DNA of 64,000 nt from JBEBVQ01 sp037190845 (GCA_037190845.1 JBBCJI010000027.1:47908-111907); one strand, 5' to 3'; positions 36,033 to 46,509 are shown, counted from the first letter of the stretch. Notes: a model not told the origin generated them from the letters alone. A program made the numbers and translations.

Positions 36033-38435
36033 TCACCATGACATCTTTACGAATTTACGTAACCCCAGTGTATTTCCACGAACATCTGTAATTTTCACGA
36101 GGTAGATGCCTTGTTGCAGCATATCTGCTCCGATTTCATTCCGGCCCGGGCGCAATCTGGCATCAATTACAAGTTTCCCCTCCGGTGTATATACAACAAG
36201 CTTTCCTCCGACCGTAGTCTCTACAAAAAAGCTGGAATGTACCGGGTTGGGATACAATTTCCATACAACAGCGCCATTAACATCCGATACAGATGCGGGG
36301 ACTGTAAAAGGTACACATGCAGAAGTATCCGTGCATCCGTCAACAGTGACTGCTACAGCATAGCTGCCACTCTGCTGGGGAGTAAAGCTCTGGGAATCCG
36401 CACCGCTCACGGGAGCATACTGATCATTACAATCAAGCCATTGCCAGACGCCATTTGCCTCTGCAGCAGTCAGTTGCTCGGCTCCTGCCGTTACCGCTAC
36501 ATTTACGGTATCTATCGTCAGGCTGAGCACGACATTGCTGTCACAGCCATTTGAGTGAGTATATGTATGCACATAAAACCCTGTTTCCAGATAGGTCACA
36601 GTGTCGTACGTAAATCCTTCGCAGTTGGTTACGCGGAACAATGTATCCCAGGAGCTATGTACGATCGTCAGATCTATGGTCACTACGCTGTCGCAGCCGG
36701 CAGCATTGGCCAGCGTCTGATTATACAATCCCGTTTGTGTGTATGTAACCCCATGAAACACGAAGCTGTCACAATGTACCGGCGGCGTGTATGAGCTGGG
36801 TAAAGAGCTGGCCGATACTGTAAGATTGAAGGTAATCATACTGTCGCAGCCGGCAGCATTTACAGCCAATGCGCTGAATGTCTGTGATGTTGTATACAAT
36901 GTGCCGGCATACCGGAAGCTATCGCAGGCCTGCTGAGCAATGATCGGCGCAATCGAAGATATACATGACGCCTGCCTTATCTTATGTACAAAGATATCGC
37001 TGCTGCCACCGGATGCCAGTGATGGCGTGGCTGCCTGCGGATCTGTATTGAATACAATCGTATTGAAGAAAGCCCCCGTTATATATACATTACCTGTATC
37101 ATCCAGCGAAATACCATTACCCACATCATTACTGGCTGCGCCAAATGTACGTACCCAGGACAAGCCTCCATTATCCGTAAATCCCATTACGAAGATATCC
37201 GAGTTTCCTTTCGATCGGGCATAATAGACATCCGGCCCCGGCGCGAAATCTACCGTAGAATAGTCTATCCGCCCGGTTACGTATGCTTTGCCCGCAGCAT
37301 CAACAGCAATTGCTTCCCCGTAGAATTTTGGTTCTTCTTCAGAACCTGAAGGAAGTGGAGGCCCGCCAACTCCGGCAGCATACACAAAATTACCGGCAGC
37401 GCTTAGCTTGGAAACAAAAATATCCTGGTAAGCGAACTCACCATGTACCCAATAGGAACCATTCGGATTAAAGTTTGCCGAATCTTTGAAATACCCTGTG
37501 GTATAAATGTTACCTGACGGGTCAATAGCTATATCTCTCGGCTGATCCGCCTTCGGTCCACCCATCTGCTTCACCCAGGTAAATGCACCGTTCGTATCGC
37601 ATTTATATACAAAAATATCCGTACCGGTACCTGCTGGGGTAAACGTATAACCCGCGGAGAAAGTAACACTGCCGGTAAAATTACCGGTAAAGGCCAGGCT
37701 GTTCGTCCCCGGATGCAGCGCTATGCCATATCCGGCATCAAGTCCTGTACCACCGATGCTTTGCGCCCATTTAAAATCACCATTGCGGTCGAGCTTGCTG
37801 ATGAATGCATCCTGGCTGCCGGCGGAGGTGAGCGTTGTTGTACCGAAATCAGCATTGGTCGCATGAAGCATGTATGACCCCGTTATGTACACGGATCCGG
37901 TACGCGGATCCACAGCAAGATCCCACAAGTTATCCGTGCTGCCGCCACCGGCTCTTTTTGCCCAGATCAGCGAGCCGTCTGCACCACTTAGTTTACATAC
38001 AAAAATGTCTATGCCGCTCCCACCTGCAGCGGTCAGGTTCGTACCAAGGATATTTGCTGCGGCAGTGAATGTACCTGCTACGTATACATTTCCATTTCCA
38101 TCCACACCAATCGCCCGTCCGATATCCGCTCCGGTGCCGCCCATATTTTTTGCCCAGACAGCATTTCCTGCGGGATTCAACTTTACCACAAAGGCATCCT
38201 GCGCCTGAGAGGTAAGCTGTGTACCGGGAGCAGTACCGAAAGGATCAAACTGTATGCTCGTTCCGTTAAAACCGCCGGTGATGTATGAATTACCAACACC
38301 ATCCGTTGCAATTGCAGTTCCGGCATCAAGCCCTGTTCCACCCATTTTACCAGCCCATCCCTGCAATACACTCTGGGCATCAACATGAGTCAGCTGAAGA
38401 AAAGACAATCCGAGTAAACATAGCAATAATTTCAT
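36033..38435 (-). CDS. T9SS type A sorting domain protein with SBBP repeats
   Basis: An 800-residue exported protein. A signal peptide (LLLCLLGLSFLQLTHVDAQ) is followed by about eight SBBP-type repeats with cores such as VDGNGNVYVAGTF and IDPSGNIYTTGYF, which should fold into a large propeller (residues about 25-480). Three Cys-containing modules follow (ACDSFRYAGTLYTTS, HCDSFVFHGVTYTQTG, NCEGFTYDTVTYLETG, each with NAAGCDS or similar), common in T9SS proteins. The C-terminus (WKLYPNPVHSSFFVETTVGG to LGLRKFVKM) is a type A sorting signal. Related in architecture to the pair at 13.9-17.4 kb. A -7 box lies 123 bp upstream. Confidence 0.92.
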   Translation of the reverse strand: MKLLLCLLGLSFLQLTHVDAQSVLQGWAGKMGGTGLDAGTAIATDGVGNSYITGGFNGTSIQFDPFGTAPGTQLTSQAQDAFVVKLNPAGNAVWAKNMGGTGADIGRAIGVDGNGNVYVAGTFTAAANILGTNLTAAGGSGIDIFVCKLSGADGSLIWAKRAGGGSTDNLWDLAVDPRTGSVYITGSYMLHATNADFGTTTLTSAGSQDAFISKLDRNGDFKWAQSIGGTGLDAGYGIALHPGTNSLAFTGNFTGSVTFSAGYTFTPAGTGTDIFVYKCDTNGAFTWVKQMGGPKADQPRDIAIDPSGNIYTTGYFKDSANFNPNGSYWVHGEFAYQDIFVSKLSAAGNFVYAAGVGGPPLPSGSEEEPKFYGEAIAVDAAGKAYVTGRIDYSTVDFAPGPDVYYARSKGNSDIFVMGFTDNGGLSWVRTFGAASNDVGNGISLDDTGNVYITGAFFNTIVFNTDPQAATPSLASGGSSDIFVHKIRQASCISSIAPIIAQQACDSFRYAGTLYTTSQTFSALAVNAAGCDSMITFNLTVSASSLPSSYTPPVHCDSFVFHGVTYTQTGLYNQTLANAAGCDSVVTIDLTIVHSSWDTLFRVTNCEGFTYDTVTYLETGFYVHTYTHSNGCDSNVVLSLTIDTVNVAVTAGAEQLTAAEANGVWQWLDCNDQYAPVSGADSQSFTPQQSGSYAVAVTVDGCTDTSACVPFTVPASVSDVNGAVVWKLYPNPVHSSFFVETTVGGKLVVYTPEGKLVIDARLRPGRNEIGADMLQQGIYLVKITDVRGNTLGLRKFVKMSW

Positions 38436-38510
38436 GTTCTTAATATTTAGACGTTAAACAAATTCACATTACTTGAGGCTTCCTTGTAACCGGCGTGATA
38501 ACAAACAAAG

Positions 38511-38555
38511 TGCATCACTCCAAAAACATCATGCCTGGTCGTCAGTGGTGATGCA
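38511..38555. repeat. Inverted repeat TGCATCAC / GTGATGCA
   Basis: A perfect 8-bp inverted repeat at 38511-38518 and 38548-38555, with a 29-nt spacer. It lies just before a minus-strand -7 box (38558-38565). The remainder of 38436-38802 has no other recognisable element. Confidence 0.4.
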
Positions 38556-38557
38556 AA

Positions 38558-38565
38558 CAAAATTA
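38558..38565 (-). promoter_or_regulatory. -7 box (TAATTTTG) for the 800-residue T9SS protein
   Basis: Minus-strand TAATTTTG fits TAnnTTTG, 123 bp upstream of the ATG at 38435. No -33 TTG at the expected distance. Confidence 0.4.
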
Positions 38566-38802
38566 ATTTACCGGCAGGTCACCATTGTACAGTAAAACAC
38601 GCACACGGTAAAAATTGGGCGTTTCCCGCCATGTTTTGTGCATCCTGCTGTTACATCCAGCAGAGCACAAGTATCAAAAATGCCGGCTTTTCGGTAATTT
38701 GTCTTAACTTTCAAGGAATTAGAAATGGAAATGTCCGGTATTTCTGTATACCAGCCTGTATATCAAAAAATACGGCCGGATAAAGATCAATCAAACAACA
38801 TT

Positions 38803-40800
38803 ATGTCCGCCGGGAAGTGCCGTCAATGCTGTAAAATTACCGGAGTAATCCTGTGGTTTCTGTTTATTATGCCCCCCGGTATCTGCCAGGTAGTAATTCC
38901 TGCCGAAAACCGCGAGAATATACGTTTACAACTACCCGTACAGCGCCTTCCTTCGGATACCCTGCAGCTATGGAAAATGATTGACCGGGAAATTAAAAGT
39001 AACGGCAAGGCTACGGATTCCTCTATGCAGTTTTTCATGAATGCACTGCAGCAAAGCCAGGAGCTTGGGTTCCATATTGGCATCAGCGCCTCCGCCGTGA
39101 TGCTCGGGCAGGGATATTTAGACCGGAGTGATTATCATAAATCCATTGAGATGAATCTCCTTGCCCTGCGATATGCCCCTACCAACACTTACGGGTACGA
39201 CCTCATTTCCACCGCTTATAACAATCTGGGTAATGCGTACACAAGTCTTGAAAAACCACATTATGCAGCCTATTACTATTATCGTGCAGCTTACATCCTG
39301 AATACTTATCTCAACGGGATACGCATTGAGTATATTTATTGTAATCTGAGCAATACACTCCCCGGCGACTATGCGCTGTATTATCTTGAAAAAGCGGAAG
39401 AGATCGCACGTAAAAAAGGAAACAATACTTTGCTCTGCCTCACCTTATCCAACAAATCACTCAAATACCAGGGTAAGGATAAATACCAGACAGAAGAGAT
39501 CCTTGCCATTCTTCAGGAAGCATTGGAAATAAGCCGGAAACTACCCGAACCACTGTACGAATACCGTATCCTGATAAGGACCGGCTCATTTTATCTGGAT
39601 CATAAAGACCCGGTTAATGCCCTCATTTTCCTGAAGCAGGCAGAGCAACTGCTGCCGGGAGGCGATCAGGATATTTCCCACAGAAACAGAGATCTCCATT
39701 TCCTGGGAAGAATGCATCTGCAGCTTCGAAACTATGACCAGGCAAGCCGGTACTTTCATGAATCCCTGAAAATTGCAGAGACCCTGAAGCTATACCGGCA
39801 AATGGCAATCATATATTTTTACCTTGCTGAGATCGCTGCTAACAAAGGCGCTTTTCAGGATGCTTACGGGTATCAGAAAAACTATGTACAACTGAAAGAC
39901 AGTTTCCTGAATGAAACCACGTCAGGCAATATACAAGACCTTGAAATAAAATACCGCACAGCCGAAAAGGACAAGGAAATAGCGCAAAAACAACAACAGA
40001 TTGAACGCAGGAATATGATGATGGTCTTAGGAGGCGGGCTTCTGGTCGCCGCTGCGCTGATCTATTACCTGCACAGCCGGCAAAAACGGAAGCTGCATCG
40101 CCAGCAACAGGAACTGCTGCAATTAAAAGCATTGATGAAAGGCGAAGAGATCGAACGAACCCGCATCGCACGTGAGTTGCATGATGGCATTATGGTCAGC
40201 TTTTCTTCTGTAAAAATGAATCTGGGTGCAATCATGAAACAATATCCGGACACCGGACAGACCACAGCGCTGCTTGATGTCGTACATCAGCTTGACAATG
40301 CAACCCGTGAGCTCCGTAAGTCTGCCCATAACCTGATGCCTGATATGCTGCTGCGGGAAGGGCTTACAGCAGCAGTTCAGTATTTTTGCGCTTCGATATC
40401 CCGTAATACAGAACTTGAAATAGAATTTCACCATCTGGGAGTACCTGTTTCCCTCCCGCCGGACACTGAACTGATGCTGTACCGCATCATACAGGAGTTA
40501 TTGCAAAATGCACTGAAATATGCTGCAGCAAGCCATATAATCGTACAGATTGACAATGCCGGAGATCATATTTCCATTACAGTAGAAGATAACGGCAAAG
40601 GATTCGATCAGGACGAAGTAAATAATAAAGAAGGATTCGGCCTCAGCAGTATCCGGTCGCGGATTAAAGCCCTTGGCGGTACTGTGATCATAGATACCAG
40701 CGACAACCAGGGGACCAGTATATACATTGAAATAGAAACCGTTTCTTTACACTCCGGAAAAAACGCCGTTTATGCCCATAACAGTAGCCATCGTGGATGA
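38803..40800 (+). CDS. TPR-containing sensor histidine kinase (HisKA_3)
   Basis: About 665 residues from the ATG at 38803, which is followed directly by a signal-peptide-like segment (GVILWFLFIMPPGICQ); an in-frame ATG at 38725 would add 26 residues. Residues about 90-370 are tetratricopeptide-like repeats (for example GYLDRSDYHKSIEMNLLAL, GRMHLQLRNYDQASRYFHES), then a second transmembrane segment (MMVLGGGLLVAAALIYYL) and a coiled coil. The kinase part has the phospho-acceptor His in RELHDGIMV and a HATPase with N-box ELLQNALKYAA and G-box DNGKGFD/GFGLSSIRSRI. The TPR part should lie in the periplasm. The 3' end overlaps the response regulator gene by 29 bp. Confidence 0.94.
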   Translation: MSAGKCRQCCKITGVILWFLFIMPPGICQVVIPAENRENIRLQLPVQRLPSDTLQLWKMIDREIKSNGKATDSSMQFFMNALQQSQELGFHIGISASAVMLGQGYLDRSDYHKSIEMNLLALRYAPTNTYGYDLISTAYNNLGNAYTSLEKPHYAAYYYYRAAYILNTYLNGIRIEYIYCNLSNTLPGDYALYYLEKAEEIARKKGNNTLLCLTLSNKSLKYQGKDKYQTEEILAILQEALEISRKLPEPLYEYRILIRTGSFYLDHKDPVNALIFLKQAEQLLPGGDQDISHRNRDLHFLGRMHLQLRNYDQASRYFHESLKIAETLKLYRQMAIIYFYLAEIAANKGAFQDAYGYQKNYVQLKDSFLNETTSGNIQDLEIKYRTAEKDKEIAQKQQQIERRNMMMVLGGGLLVAAALIYYLHSRQKRKLHRQQQELLQLKALMKGEEIERTRIARELHDGIMVSFSSVKMNLGAIMKQYPDTGQTTALLDVVHQLDNATRELRKSAHNLMPDMLLREGLTAAVQYFCASISRNTELEIEFHHLGVPVSLPPDTELMLYRIIQELLQNALKYAAASHIIVQIDNAGDHISITVEDNGKGFDQDEVNNKEGFGLSSIRSRIKALGGTVIIDTSDNQGTSIYIEIETVSLHSGKNAVYAHNSSHRG

Positions 40801-41410
40801 TCACCCCCTTGCTACCACCGGCCTGCGCAACATGCTGGCCACAAGCAAACATATAGCCGTGACTGAAAGTTATCACAATGGCTCGGACACACTGGATGGT
40901 CTGCAGCACAAACAGCCGGATGTCCTGCTGCTTGATATTCTGCTGCCTGATATCAAAGGTGAAGATCTGGCCACTCACATCAGCCGTACCTGGCCTGCCA
41001 TAAAAATCATCGCCATTACCAGTATGGATGCCCCGGTACACGTCAGGGCCATGATGCGTAATGGCTGTAAAGGATATCTGCTCAAAAATACAGATGTAGA
41101 CACGTTGGTTCAGGCTATTGAAACCGTATATGAAGACGGGGAGTTTATCGAACCTTCACTAAAAGAACAAATGGTGCAGCATATGCTGCAATACCGTAAA
41201 ACAAGCCGGAAGCAGCCTACGCTCACCCGGCGGGAAAACGAGGTATTACAGTTGATTGTGTCTGAATATACAAATGTGGAAATAGCTGAAAAATTATCGC
41301 TCAGCCTGCGCACGATTGAAAGACACCGGTTCAGCCTGCTGCACAAGCTGAATGCCAAAAATACTGCCGGACTGGTCAAAGCCGCTATAGAGTTCGGATA
41401 TATCACCTGA
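40772..41410 (+). CDS. LuxR/NarL-type response regulator
   Basis: A 212-residue regulator. The receiver has Asp9/Asp10 (VDDHP), phospho-acceptor Asp55 (LLLDILLPD), a conserved Ser/Thr (IAITS) and Lys (YLLKNT). The C-terminal HTH (LTRRENEVLQLIVSEYTNVEIAEKL, LSLRTIERHRFSLLHKLNAKN) is of the LuxR type. It overlaps the TPR kinase gene by 29 bp, so the two are a translationally coupled two-component pair. Target genes are unknown. The next gene is convergent. Confidence 0.95.
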   Translation: MPITVAIVDDHPLATTGLRNMLATSKHIAVTESYHNGSDTLDGLQHKQPDVLLLDILLPDIKGEDLATHISRTWPAIKIIAITSMDAPVHVRAMMRNGCKGYLLKNTDVDTLVQAIETVYEDGEFIEPSLKEQMVQHMLQYRKTSRKQPTLTRRENEVLQLIVSEYTNVEIAEKLSLSLRTIERHRFSLLHKLNAKNTAGLVKAAIEFGYIT

Positions 41411-41450
41411 GACATATCCACCACGCCGGTAAGCATTCTTGCAGACCCTG

Positions 41451-42086
41451 CTACTTTGCTTCTTTCAGCAGTATATGGATGTCTTTAATCAGCTCTTTGA
41501 CAGACGCAGCATCCGTACCATCGTAATACTTGCTCCTGAGCCTGCTGTGGCCGTCAACAAGGGCAAAGTAGTTCGTGTGGATAAAATCACTTTGAATATC
41601 AACTGTGGCAGTATCGTCCGTGGCAGTGATCAGGTATCCGTGCCTGGCCACATCATACAGCTCTTTTTTACCGCCGGTGAGGAATATCCATTGCGTGGGA
41701 TCCGCATCAAAACGGAGGCTGTACGCTTTCAAAGCTTCTACCGTGTCTTTCCGGGGATCTACGGTATGCGACAGGATCACCACATTCTTATTACCCCGAA
41801 ATTCCTCATACACCTTGTTCATATTTTCATTCATCTTCGGACAGATTCCCTTGCAGGTCGTAAAGAAATATTCCACCACCCGGATCTTCCCTGCCACATC
41901 CTTATCTGTAATCGTTTTCCCATCCTGGTTCACAAAAGAGAATGAACCTACAGTATGCCCCGGATTACCTAACACCCGCAGAGTATCCTGCCGGGTGCGT
42001 ATATCCTTGTTGTAATACATCATGAAGGCTGCACTAAGCAGTATAAAAAAACTGACCAGGAATATGGTGATCTTTTTGTTGCTCAT
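41451..42086 (-). CDS. SCO family protein (copper chaperone for cytochrome oxidase)
   Basis: A 211-residue protein with an N-terminal membrane anchor (IFLVSFFILLSAAFMMYY) and a thioredoxin-like domain. The copper ligands are Cys78 and Cys82 (TTCKGICPK) and His170 (DFIHTNYFALVDG). SCO proteins deliver copper to the CuA site of cytochrome c oxidase or act as thiol reductases on it, outside the inner membrane. No oxidase genes are adjacent. It has its own -7 box 20 bp upstream, so it appears monocistronic. It is convergent with the response regulator gene (40 bp apart). Confidence 0.94.
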   Translation of the reverse strand: MSNKKITIFLVSFFILLSAAFMMYYNKDIRTRQDTLRVLGNPGHTVGSFSFVNQDGKTITDKDVAGKIRVVEYFFTTCKGICPKMNENMNKVYEEFRGNKNVVILSHTVDPRKDTVEALKAYSLRFDADPTQWIFLTGGKKELYDVARHGYLITATDDTATVDIQSDFIHTNYFALVDGHSRLRSKYYDGTDAASVKELIKDIHILLKEAK

Positions 42087-42105
42087 AACAGAAGCATTTG
42101 CCGCG

Positions 42106-42113
42106 CAAAGGTA
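42106..42113 (-). promoter_or_regulatory. -7 box (TACCTTTG) for the SCO gene
   Basis: Minus-strand TACCTTTG fits TAnnTTTG and lies 19 bp upstream of the ATG at 42086. Confidence 0.55.
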
Positions 42114-42312
42114 AGCAGTGGAAAGAATAAAACATGAAGCAACAAAATATTACCCAGGCAATAATGCATAAATATCCGTCTCACATCTGCCTCTCATAAA
42201 AAAGAAGTCCTGTATTTATTAGATATTTGGCACAAACATTTTCATTTCTAAGTAAATATACTCACAATGATAATTAAGCACTATTACTCTGTTTTCCAAC
42301 CAATAATCCCGA

Positions 42313-42320
42313 TATTTTTG
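42313..42320 (+). promoter_or_regulatory. -7 box (TATTTTTG) for the 914-codon T9SS gene
   Basis: Exact TAnnTTTG match, 124 bp before the preferred ATG at 42445. The rest of 42114-42444 shows no gene or other recognisable site. Confidence 0.45.
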
Positions 42321-42444
42321 ATCCGCTGTTAAAAGTAACAACGTTTCCTGATTTGCCAGGTATAATATGCATACATATACTGATAACAACAGGCCGGCAA
42401 CAGAGAGTTTCCTCAGGTATAGCCGACAAACAAAATACCAATCA

Positions 42445-45111
42445 ATGCACATTAATATATATACCACGAGGATCGGAGTAATCGTATTGTCATGTATGTT
42501 GCTCTGGATTAATGCTGCAGCACAAATGCCTGTCTGTGATCAATCGTGGCCTCGCTATGTGTATATAGACGGATTGGTGAATGGAAACGGTGTGCTATAT
42601 AACTGGAATCCGTCGGTACCGTTGTCGGCATCCAACCCATCACTAAACACGATCTCCCTTCCGTCCGGGTCAGGCGGGCTGGCTGTAAGCAATAATCTCA
42701 ATAATTCTCTGGGCCCCTCTCCTACATTCTACACTTGTGTAGGCGGTTATTATCATTACTACAACGGTACAGCATGGGTCAACACAGGACACACAAACAG
42801 CGAAACCCGCGCCATCAACCTTGGCGCCGGCGGTGGTTATATATACAACCTGGCCGGCAATTCGGGCAGGGTTTACCGCTATGACGGCAGCGGAAATGAC
42901 GTACTGCTCATAACCGTCCCCAACTACGTTGTAAATGTAAACGGTACCGATGAGGGATCCGGACCTCTTGACATTGTAGCCGATTGTTATGGCAATTTTT
43001 ATATACTACGGTGCTATGCCCCTGCCTGGCTGCGAAAATATAGTCCCGGCGGGCAGTTATTACACCAGTGGGATGTATCGGGGGCGCCGAATGTGGCTTC
43101 GGGCGGAGGGTTTGGAATTGTAGGGAATACACTCACCATCAGTAATTCCGGCGGAGTATACACCGGCCTGATCAATGACAATACGTCACAGATCAATGTA
43201 TCTGCAATGCCGGGAGCATCTGCATTTTTCCCCACAGCACGTGATTTTGCCAACTGTGTCCTGGACAACATGAGAGCACCCCTAATTGATACATTGTATG
43301 CCTGTTCCGCCACTGATGAACTGGCCTATCCGCTCCCGGGAACAGGGAGTCCTTATACATTTCGTATCATTGACGGTACTGCCAATGTCCGCCAGGATAA
43401 CACCCATATATATATTCGCACGTCTACACTTTCCCGGATCGAGATTTCCTCCCCAACGTGCAACGGCACTTACTTCGTAAAAGACACGCTGTATGCTATC
43501 CCTCCTCTCGTAGCAGATGCGGGACCGGATAATACCATCACGGGGTGCGGCATGTACCGGCGGGATACATTACATGGTTCCATTAGCGGAAGCATGCCAT
43601 GGATCAACTACCAGATTGCGTGGACACCGGCTACGACAGTTATATCCGGACATAATACATTAAACCCGGTTGTCAGTCCGGTTTCTGATACAAAGTATAT
43701 CATTACCGTAACGACACCGGCAAACCGTGGTGGCTGTGTGTCTTCAGACAGCATGCTGCTCCAGATAAGGGATACTTCTGTACTGGTTGATTTGGGTCCG
43801 GATATATATGGCTGTACCGGGGATGTGATTTTACTGCAGTCCACCGGCGGACAAACCGGTAATATCTATGAATGGAGTACAGGCACTACTACTCCGTCAA
43901 TAAATGTAACACAATCGGGGACATACTGGTTACGAGTGGAGCGTAACGGCTGTGAAAACACAGATACGATCAACATAATGCTCCTTGCGGCTCCAGTCGT
44001 TTCTTTAGGTAGCGACACAGGCATCTGTGACATGGATATTCCATATATTCTGCGCAATGGCATTGCACATACGGGAGCTGATTACTTATGGAGTAACGGT
44101 TTGTCAGACACAACAATGGCAGTAACAAAGACGGGGCATTACTGGCTTGAATTATCCCGTCATGGTTGTGTACACAGTGATACGATATATATAGAGGTAG
44201 TGCCAACACCTTACGTATATATTGGTACGGACAGTATAATCTGCGAGCAGTATCCGTTACGTATCGGCACAGAGATAGCAGGCGCTTCCTATAGTTGGAG
44301 CACGGGAGCAGCTACACCCTATATAGAAGTAAATAACACTGATGACTATATACTGGAAGCAGACCTTCGTGGTTGCCGCATCCGCGATACAATATCTGTG
44401 ACTGCAATGCCGGCTCCGGATGTGGATTTAGGCAAAGACAGCGACATCTGTTCTGAAGAAACAATCGTGCTTGACGGAAGCGCCGGCAGCAACAGTACAT
44501 ACGAATGGAGCACCGGCGAAACCACATCGTCCATATCAGTCAACACCGCAGGCGTCTATACCGTTACGGTAACGAGCGAATATCATTGCGCCGGCAGCGA
44601 TACTATTATGCTGAGCTACTACCCCAAGCCCACAGTAATACTTGGTTCGGATACAACTGTATGTGAAGAGACGCCGCTTCGTATTGAGGCAAAAGCACTG
44701 AATGCAGATTCGGTAATATGGTCAGATGGCAGTGCAGGTAATACGCTAACTGTAAGCTATGGCGATCAGTATATCGCAACAGGTATCAATAAATGCGGCA
44801 CAAACAGCGATACCATCATAGTGAAACAAATATTCTGCGACATATGGTTACCGAATGCGTTTACTCCGGATAACGACGGATTGAATGATGTATTCCGTGT
44901 GCTGGGGAATCTTGGGCGTTTGGAATTTTTTGGGTTGAGCGTGTACAACCGTTGGGGGGAACGTGTGTTCCATACAGAAGATAAACATAAGGGCTGGAAC
45001 GGATTACATAAAGGAATGCCGGTTGGTATGGGTACGTATGTGTACCTGCTGCAGTATTCGATAGGAGACGTACCATACCGGCAGCAGGGTAGTTTTCACT
45101 TATTGCGCTAA
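42445..45111 (+). CDS. T9SS type B sorting domain protein with Ig/PKD-like repeats
   Basis: About 888 residues from the ATG at 42445, which directly precedes a signal peptide (GVIVLSCMLLWINAAAQ); an upstream in-frame ATG at 42367 would add 26 polar residues. The N-terminal ~270 residues resemble a propeller-type region. Six or so repeats follow, each about 85 residues, with LGPDIYGCTGDVILL-, YEWSTGTTTPSI- and SGTYWLRVERNGCENTDTI-type cores. The C-terminal ~90 residues (LPNAFTPDNDGLNDVFRV, YNRWGERVFHTE, GTYVYLLQYSI) are a type B T9SS signal. The repeats match those of the 816-residue protein at 33.5 kb, so the two are paralogues. Confidence 0.92.
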   Translation: MHINIYTTRIGVIVLSCMLLWINAAAQMPVCDQSWPRYVYIDGLVNGNGVLYNWNPSVPLSASNPSLNTISLPSGSGGLAVSNNLNNSLGPSPTFYTCVGGYYHYYNGTAWVNTGHTNSETRAINLGAGGGYIYNLAGNSGRVYRYDGSGNDVLLITVPNYVVNVNGTDEGSGPLDIVADCYGNFYILRCYAPAWLRKYSPGGQLLHQWDVSGAPNVASGGGFGIVGNTLTISNSGGVYTGLINDNTSQINVSAMPGASAFFPTARDFANCVLDNMRAPLIDTLYACSATDELAYPLPGTGSPYTFRIIDGTANVRQDNTHIYIRTSTLSRIEISSPTCNGTYFVKDTLYAIPPLVADAGPDNTITGCGMYRRDTLHGSISGSMPWINYQIAWTPATTVISGHNTLNPVVSPVSDTKYIITVTTPANRGGCVSSDSMLLQIRDTSVLVDLGPDIYGCTGDVILLQSTGGQTGNIYEWSTGTTTPSINVTQSGTYWLRVERNGCENTDTINIMLLAAPVVSLGSDTGICDMDIPYILRNGIAHTGADYLWSNGLSDTTMAVTKTGHYWLELSRHGCVHSDTIYIEVVPTPYVYIGTDSIICEQYPLRIGTEIAGASYSWSTGAATPYIEVNNTDDYILEADLRGCRIRDTISVTAMPAPDVDLGKDSDICSEETIVLDGSAGSNSTYEWSTGETTSSISVNTAGVYTVTVTSEYHCAGSDTIMLSYYPKPTVILGSDTTVCEETPLRIEAKALNADSVIWSDGSAGNTLTVSYGDQYIATGINKCGTNSDTIIVKQIFCDIWLPNAFTPDNDGLNDVFRVLGNLGRLEFFGLSVYNRWGERVFHTEDKHKGWNGLHKGMPVGMGTYVYLLQYSIGDVPYRQQGSFHLLR

Positions 45112-45180
45112 AAGAAGCATTACTGTTCAGATATTGCCCGTGTGATCATTATAGAAGACCACATTTAAATCTGCAAGCAA

Positions 45181-46509
45181 TCATCCATCAATATTATACT
45201 TGGATATTTTATAATAAAGTGTCTTCCGGTCAATATTCAGTAATCGGGCGGCTTTGGATTTGTTGTATTTTACTGCTTTCAACGTCTGAATAATCAATTC
45301 TTTTTCATTGGCGGCCTGGACAGCTTTGAGATCCGGCCCGGTACTTGTGGCTGAACGTTCAATAGCTGTTACCATTTCTTCAGGAAGCGTATCAACCGAA
45401 AACCGGCTTTCTTTCGACAGCAGCACAGCACGTTTGATAATGTTTTTCAATTCTCTTAGGTTGCCAGGCCAATCGTAACGGCGAAACAGCGCCGATACCG
45501 CTTCATCCGGTCCCTGAACCTGCTTACCCAGCTCTTTAGCCGCCTGCCGGGTAAAGTAATCTGTAAACAGAGCCAGATCTTCATTTCGTTCTTTTAATGT
45601 AGGAAGCTTTATCTTAAACTCATTGAGCCTGTGATATAAATCTTCCCGGAAGCTGCCATTCTTTACAGAAAGAAGCAGATCGTCATTCGTAGCTGCGATA
45701 ATACGTACATCCACGCCAACGGAACGGTTACTGCCTACGGGCTGTACTTCGCGTTCCTGTATGGCCCTCAGCAATTTCACCTGCACCTCATAGCTGAGAT
45801 TCCCGACTTCATCAAGAAACAAAGTACCGCCATGCGCAGCTTCAAACTGACCTTTTTTATCCTGCAACGCACCCGTAAACGCTCCTTTGACATGCCCAAA
45901 CAATTCACTGCCGGCGAGCTCATTCGACAAAGCGCCGCAATCTATCGCAACGAACGGCCGGGAGCCACGCTTGCTGTTCCTATGGATCATACGCGCTGCC
46001 TGTTCTTTACCGGTACCACTTTCCCCCTGCAGTATCACAGACATATCAGTGGGCGCAACCAGCCGGATATATTCATACAACTGCCGTGAGGCCTCACCTT
46101 CTCCCTGGATAAAATCCGGAGTATCCGGCAGCACATTACTCTGCTTGTGCTTCCTGCTGAGCGCATCATTCAATATCATGAGCAACTCTTCCGGGTTTAC
46201 CGGTTTGGTTATATAATCAAATGCCCCGGAGCGGATCGCCCGGACAGCCGTCCGTATATCGTGGAAGCTGGTCATAATGATCATCGGTAATTCCGGGTTC
46301 CTGCTGTGAACGGCAGATAACAGCTCCAGCCCATTACCATCGGGCAGCCGGTAATCCAGAAGGACAAGATCAAAAGACTCTTTCTCCAACAAGGATCTTC
46401 CGGACGCGGCTTTATGGACAGCCATTGTGGTATGGCCATTTTTTTTCAGAAAGCTCTCAATAAGATTTGAAAAGCTGACATCGTCTTCAACTACTAAAAT
46501 ATGAGCCAT
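45181..46509 (-). CDS. Sigma-54-dependent response regulator, NtrC family
   Basis: A 442-residue activator. Residues 1-120 are a receiver (Asp9/Asp10, phospho-acceptor Asp52 in VLLDYRLPDG, Lys in YITKPVN). The AAA+ domain has Walker A GESGTGKEQ, the sigma-54 contact loop GAFTGA, Walker B TLFLDEVGN and the arginine-finger region. The C-terminal Fis-type HTH is KAARLLNIDRKTLYYKI. It activates sigma-54 promoters after phosphorylation. It is the last gene of a minus-strand cluster with a small secreted protein and a phosphorelay kinase, its probable partner. A terminator separates it from the secreted protein gene, so it likely has its own promoter; a -24/-12-like site with a one-base-short spacer lies at 46545-46558. 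Confidence 0.96.
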   Translation of the reverse strand: MAHILVVEDDVSFSNLIESFLKKNGHTTMAVHKAASGRSLLEKESFDLVLLDYRLPDGNGLELLSAVHSRNPELPMIIMTSFHDIRTAVRAIRSGAFDYITKPVNPEELLMILNDALSRKHKQSNVLPDTPDFIQGEGEASRQLYEYIRLVAPTDMSVILQGESGTGKEQAARMIHRNSKRGSRPFVAIDCGALSNELAGSELFGHVKGAFTGALQDKKGQFEAAHGGTLFLDEVGNLSYEVQVKLLRAIQEREVQPVGSNRSVGVDVRIIAATNDDLLLSVKNGSFREDLYHRLNEFKIKLPTLKERNEDLALFTDYFTRQAAKELGKQVQGPDEAVSALFRRYDWPGNLRELKNIIKRAVLLSKESRFSVDTLPEEMVTAIERSATSTGPDLKAVQAANEKELIIQTLKAVKYNKSKAARLLNIDRKTLYYKISKYNIDG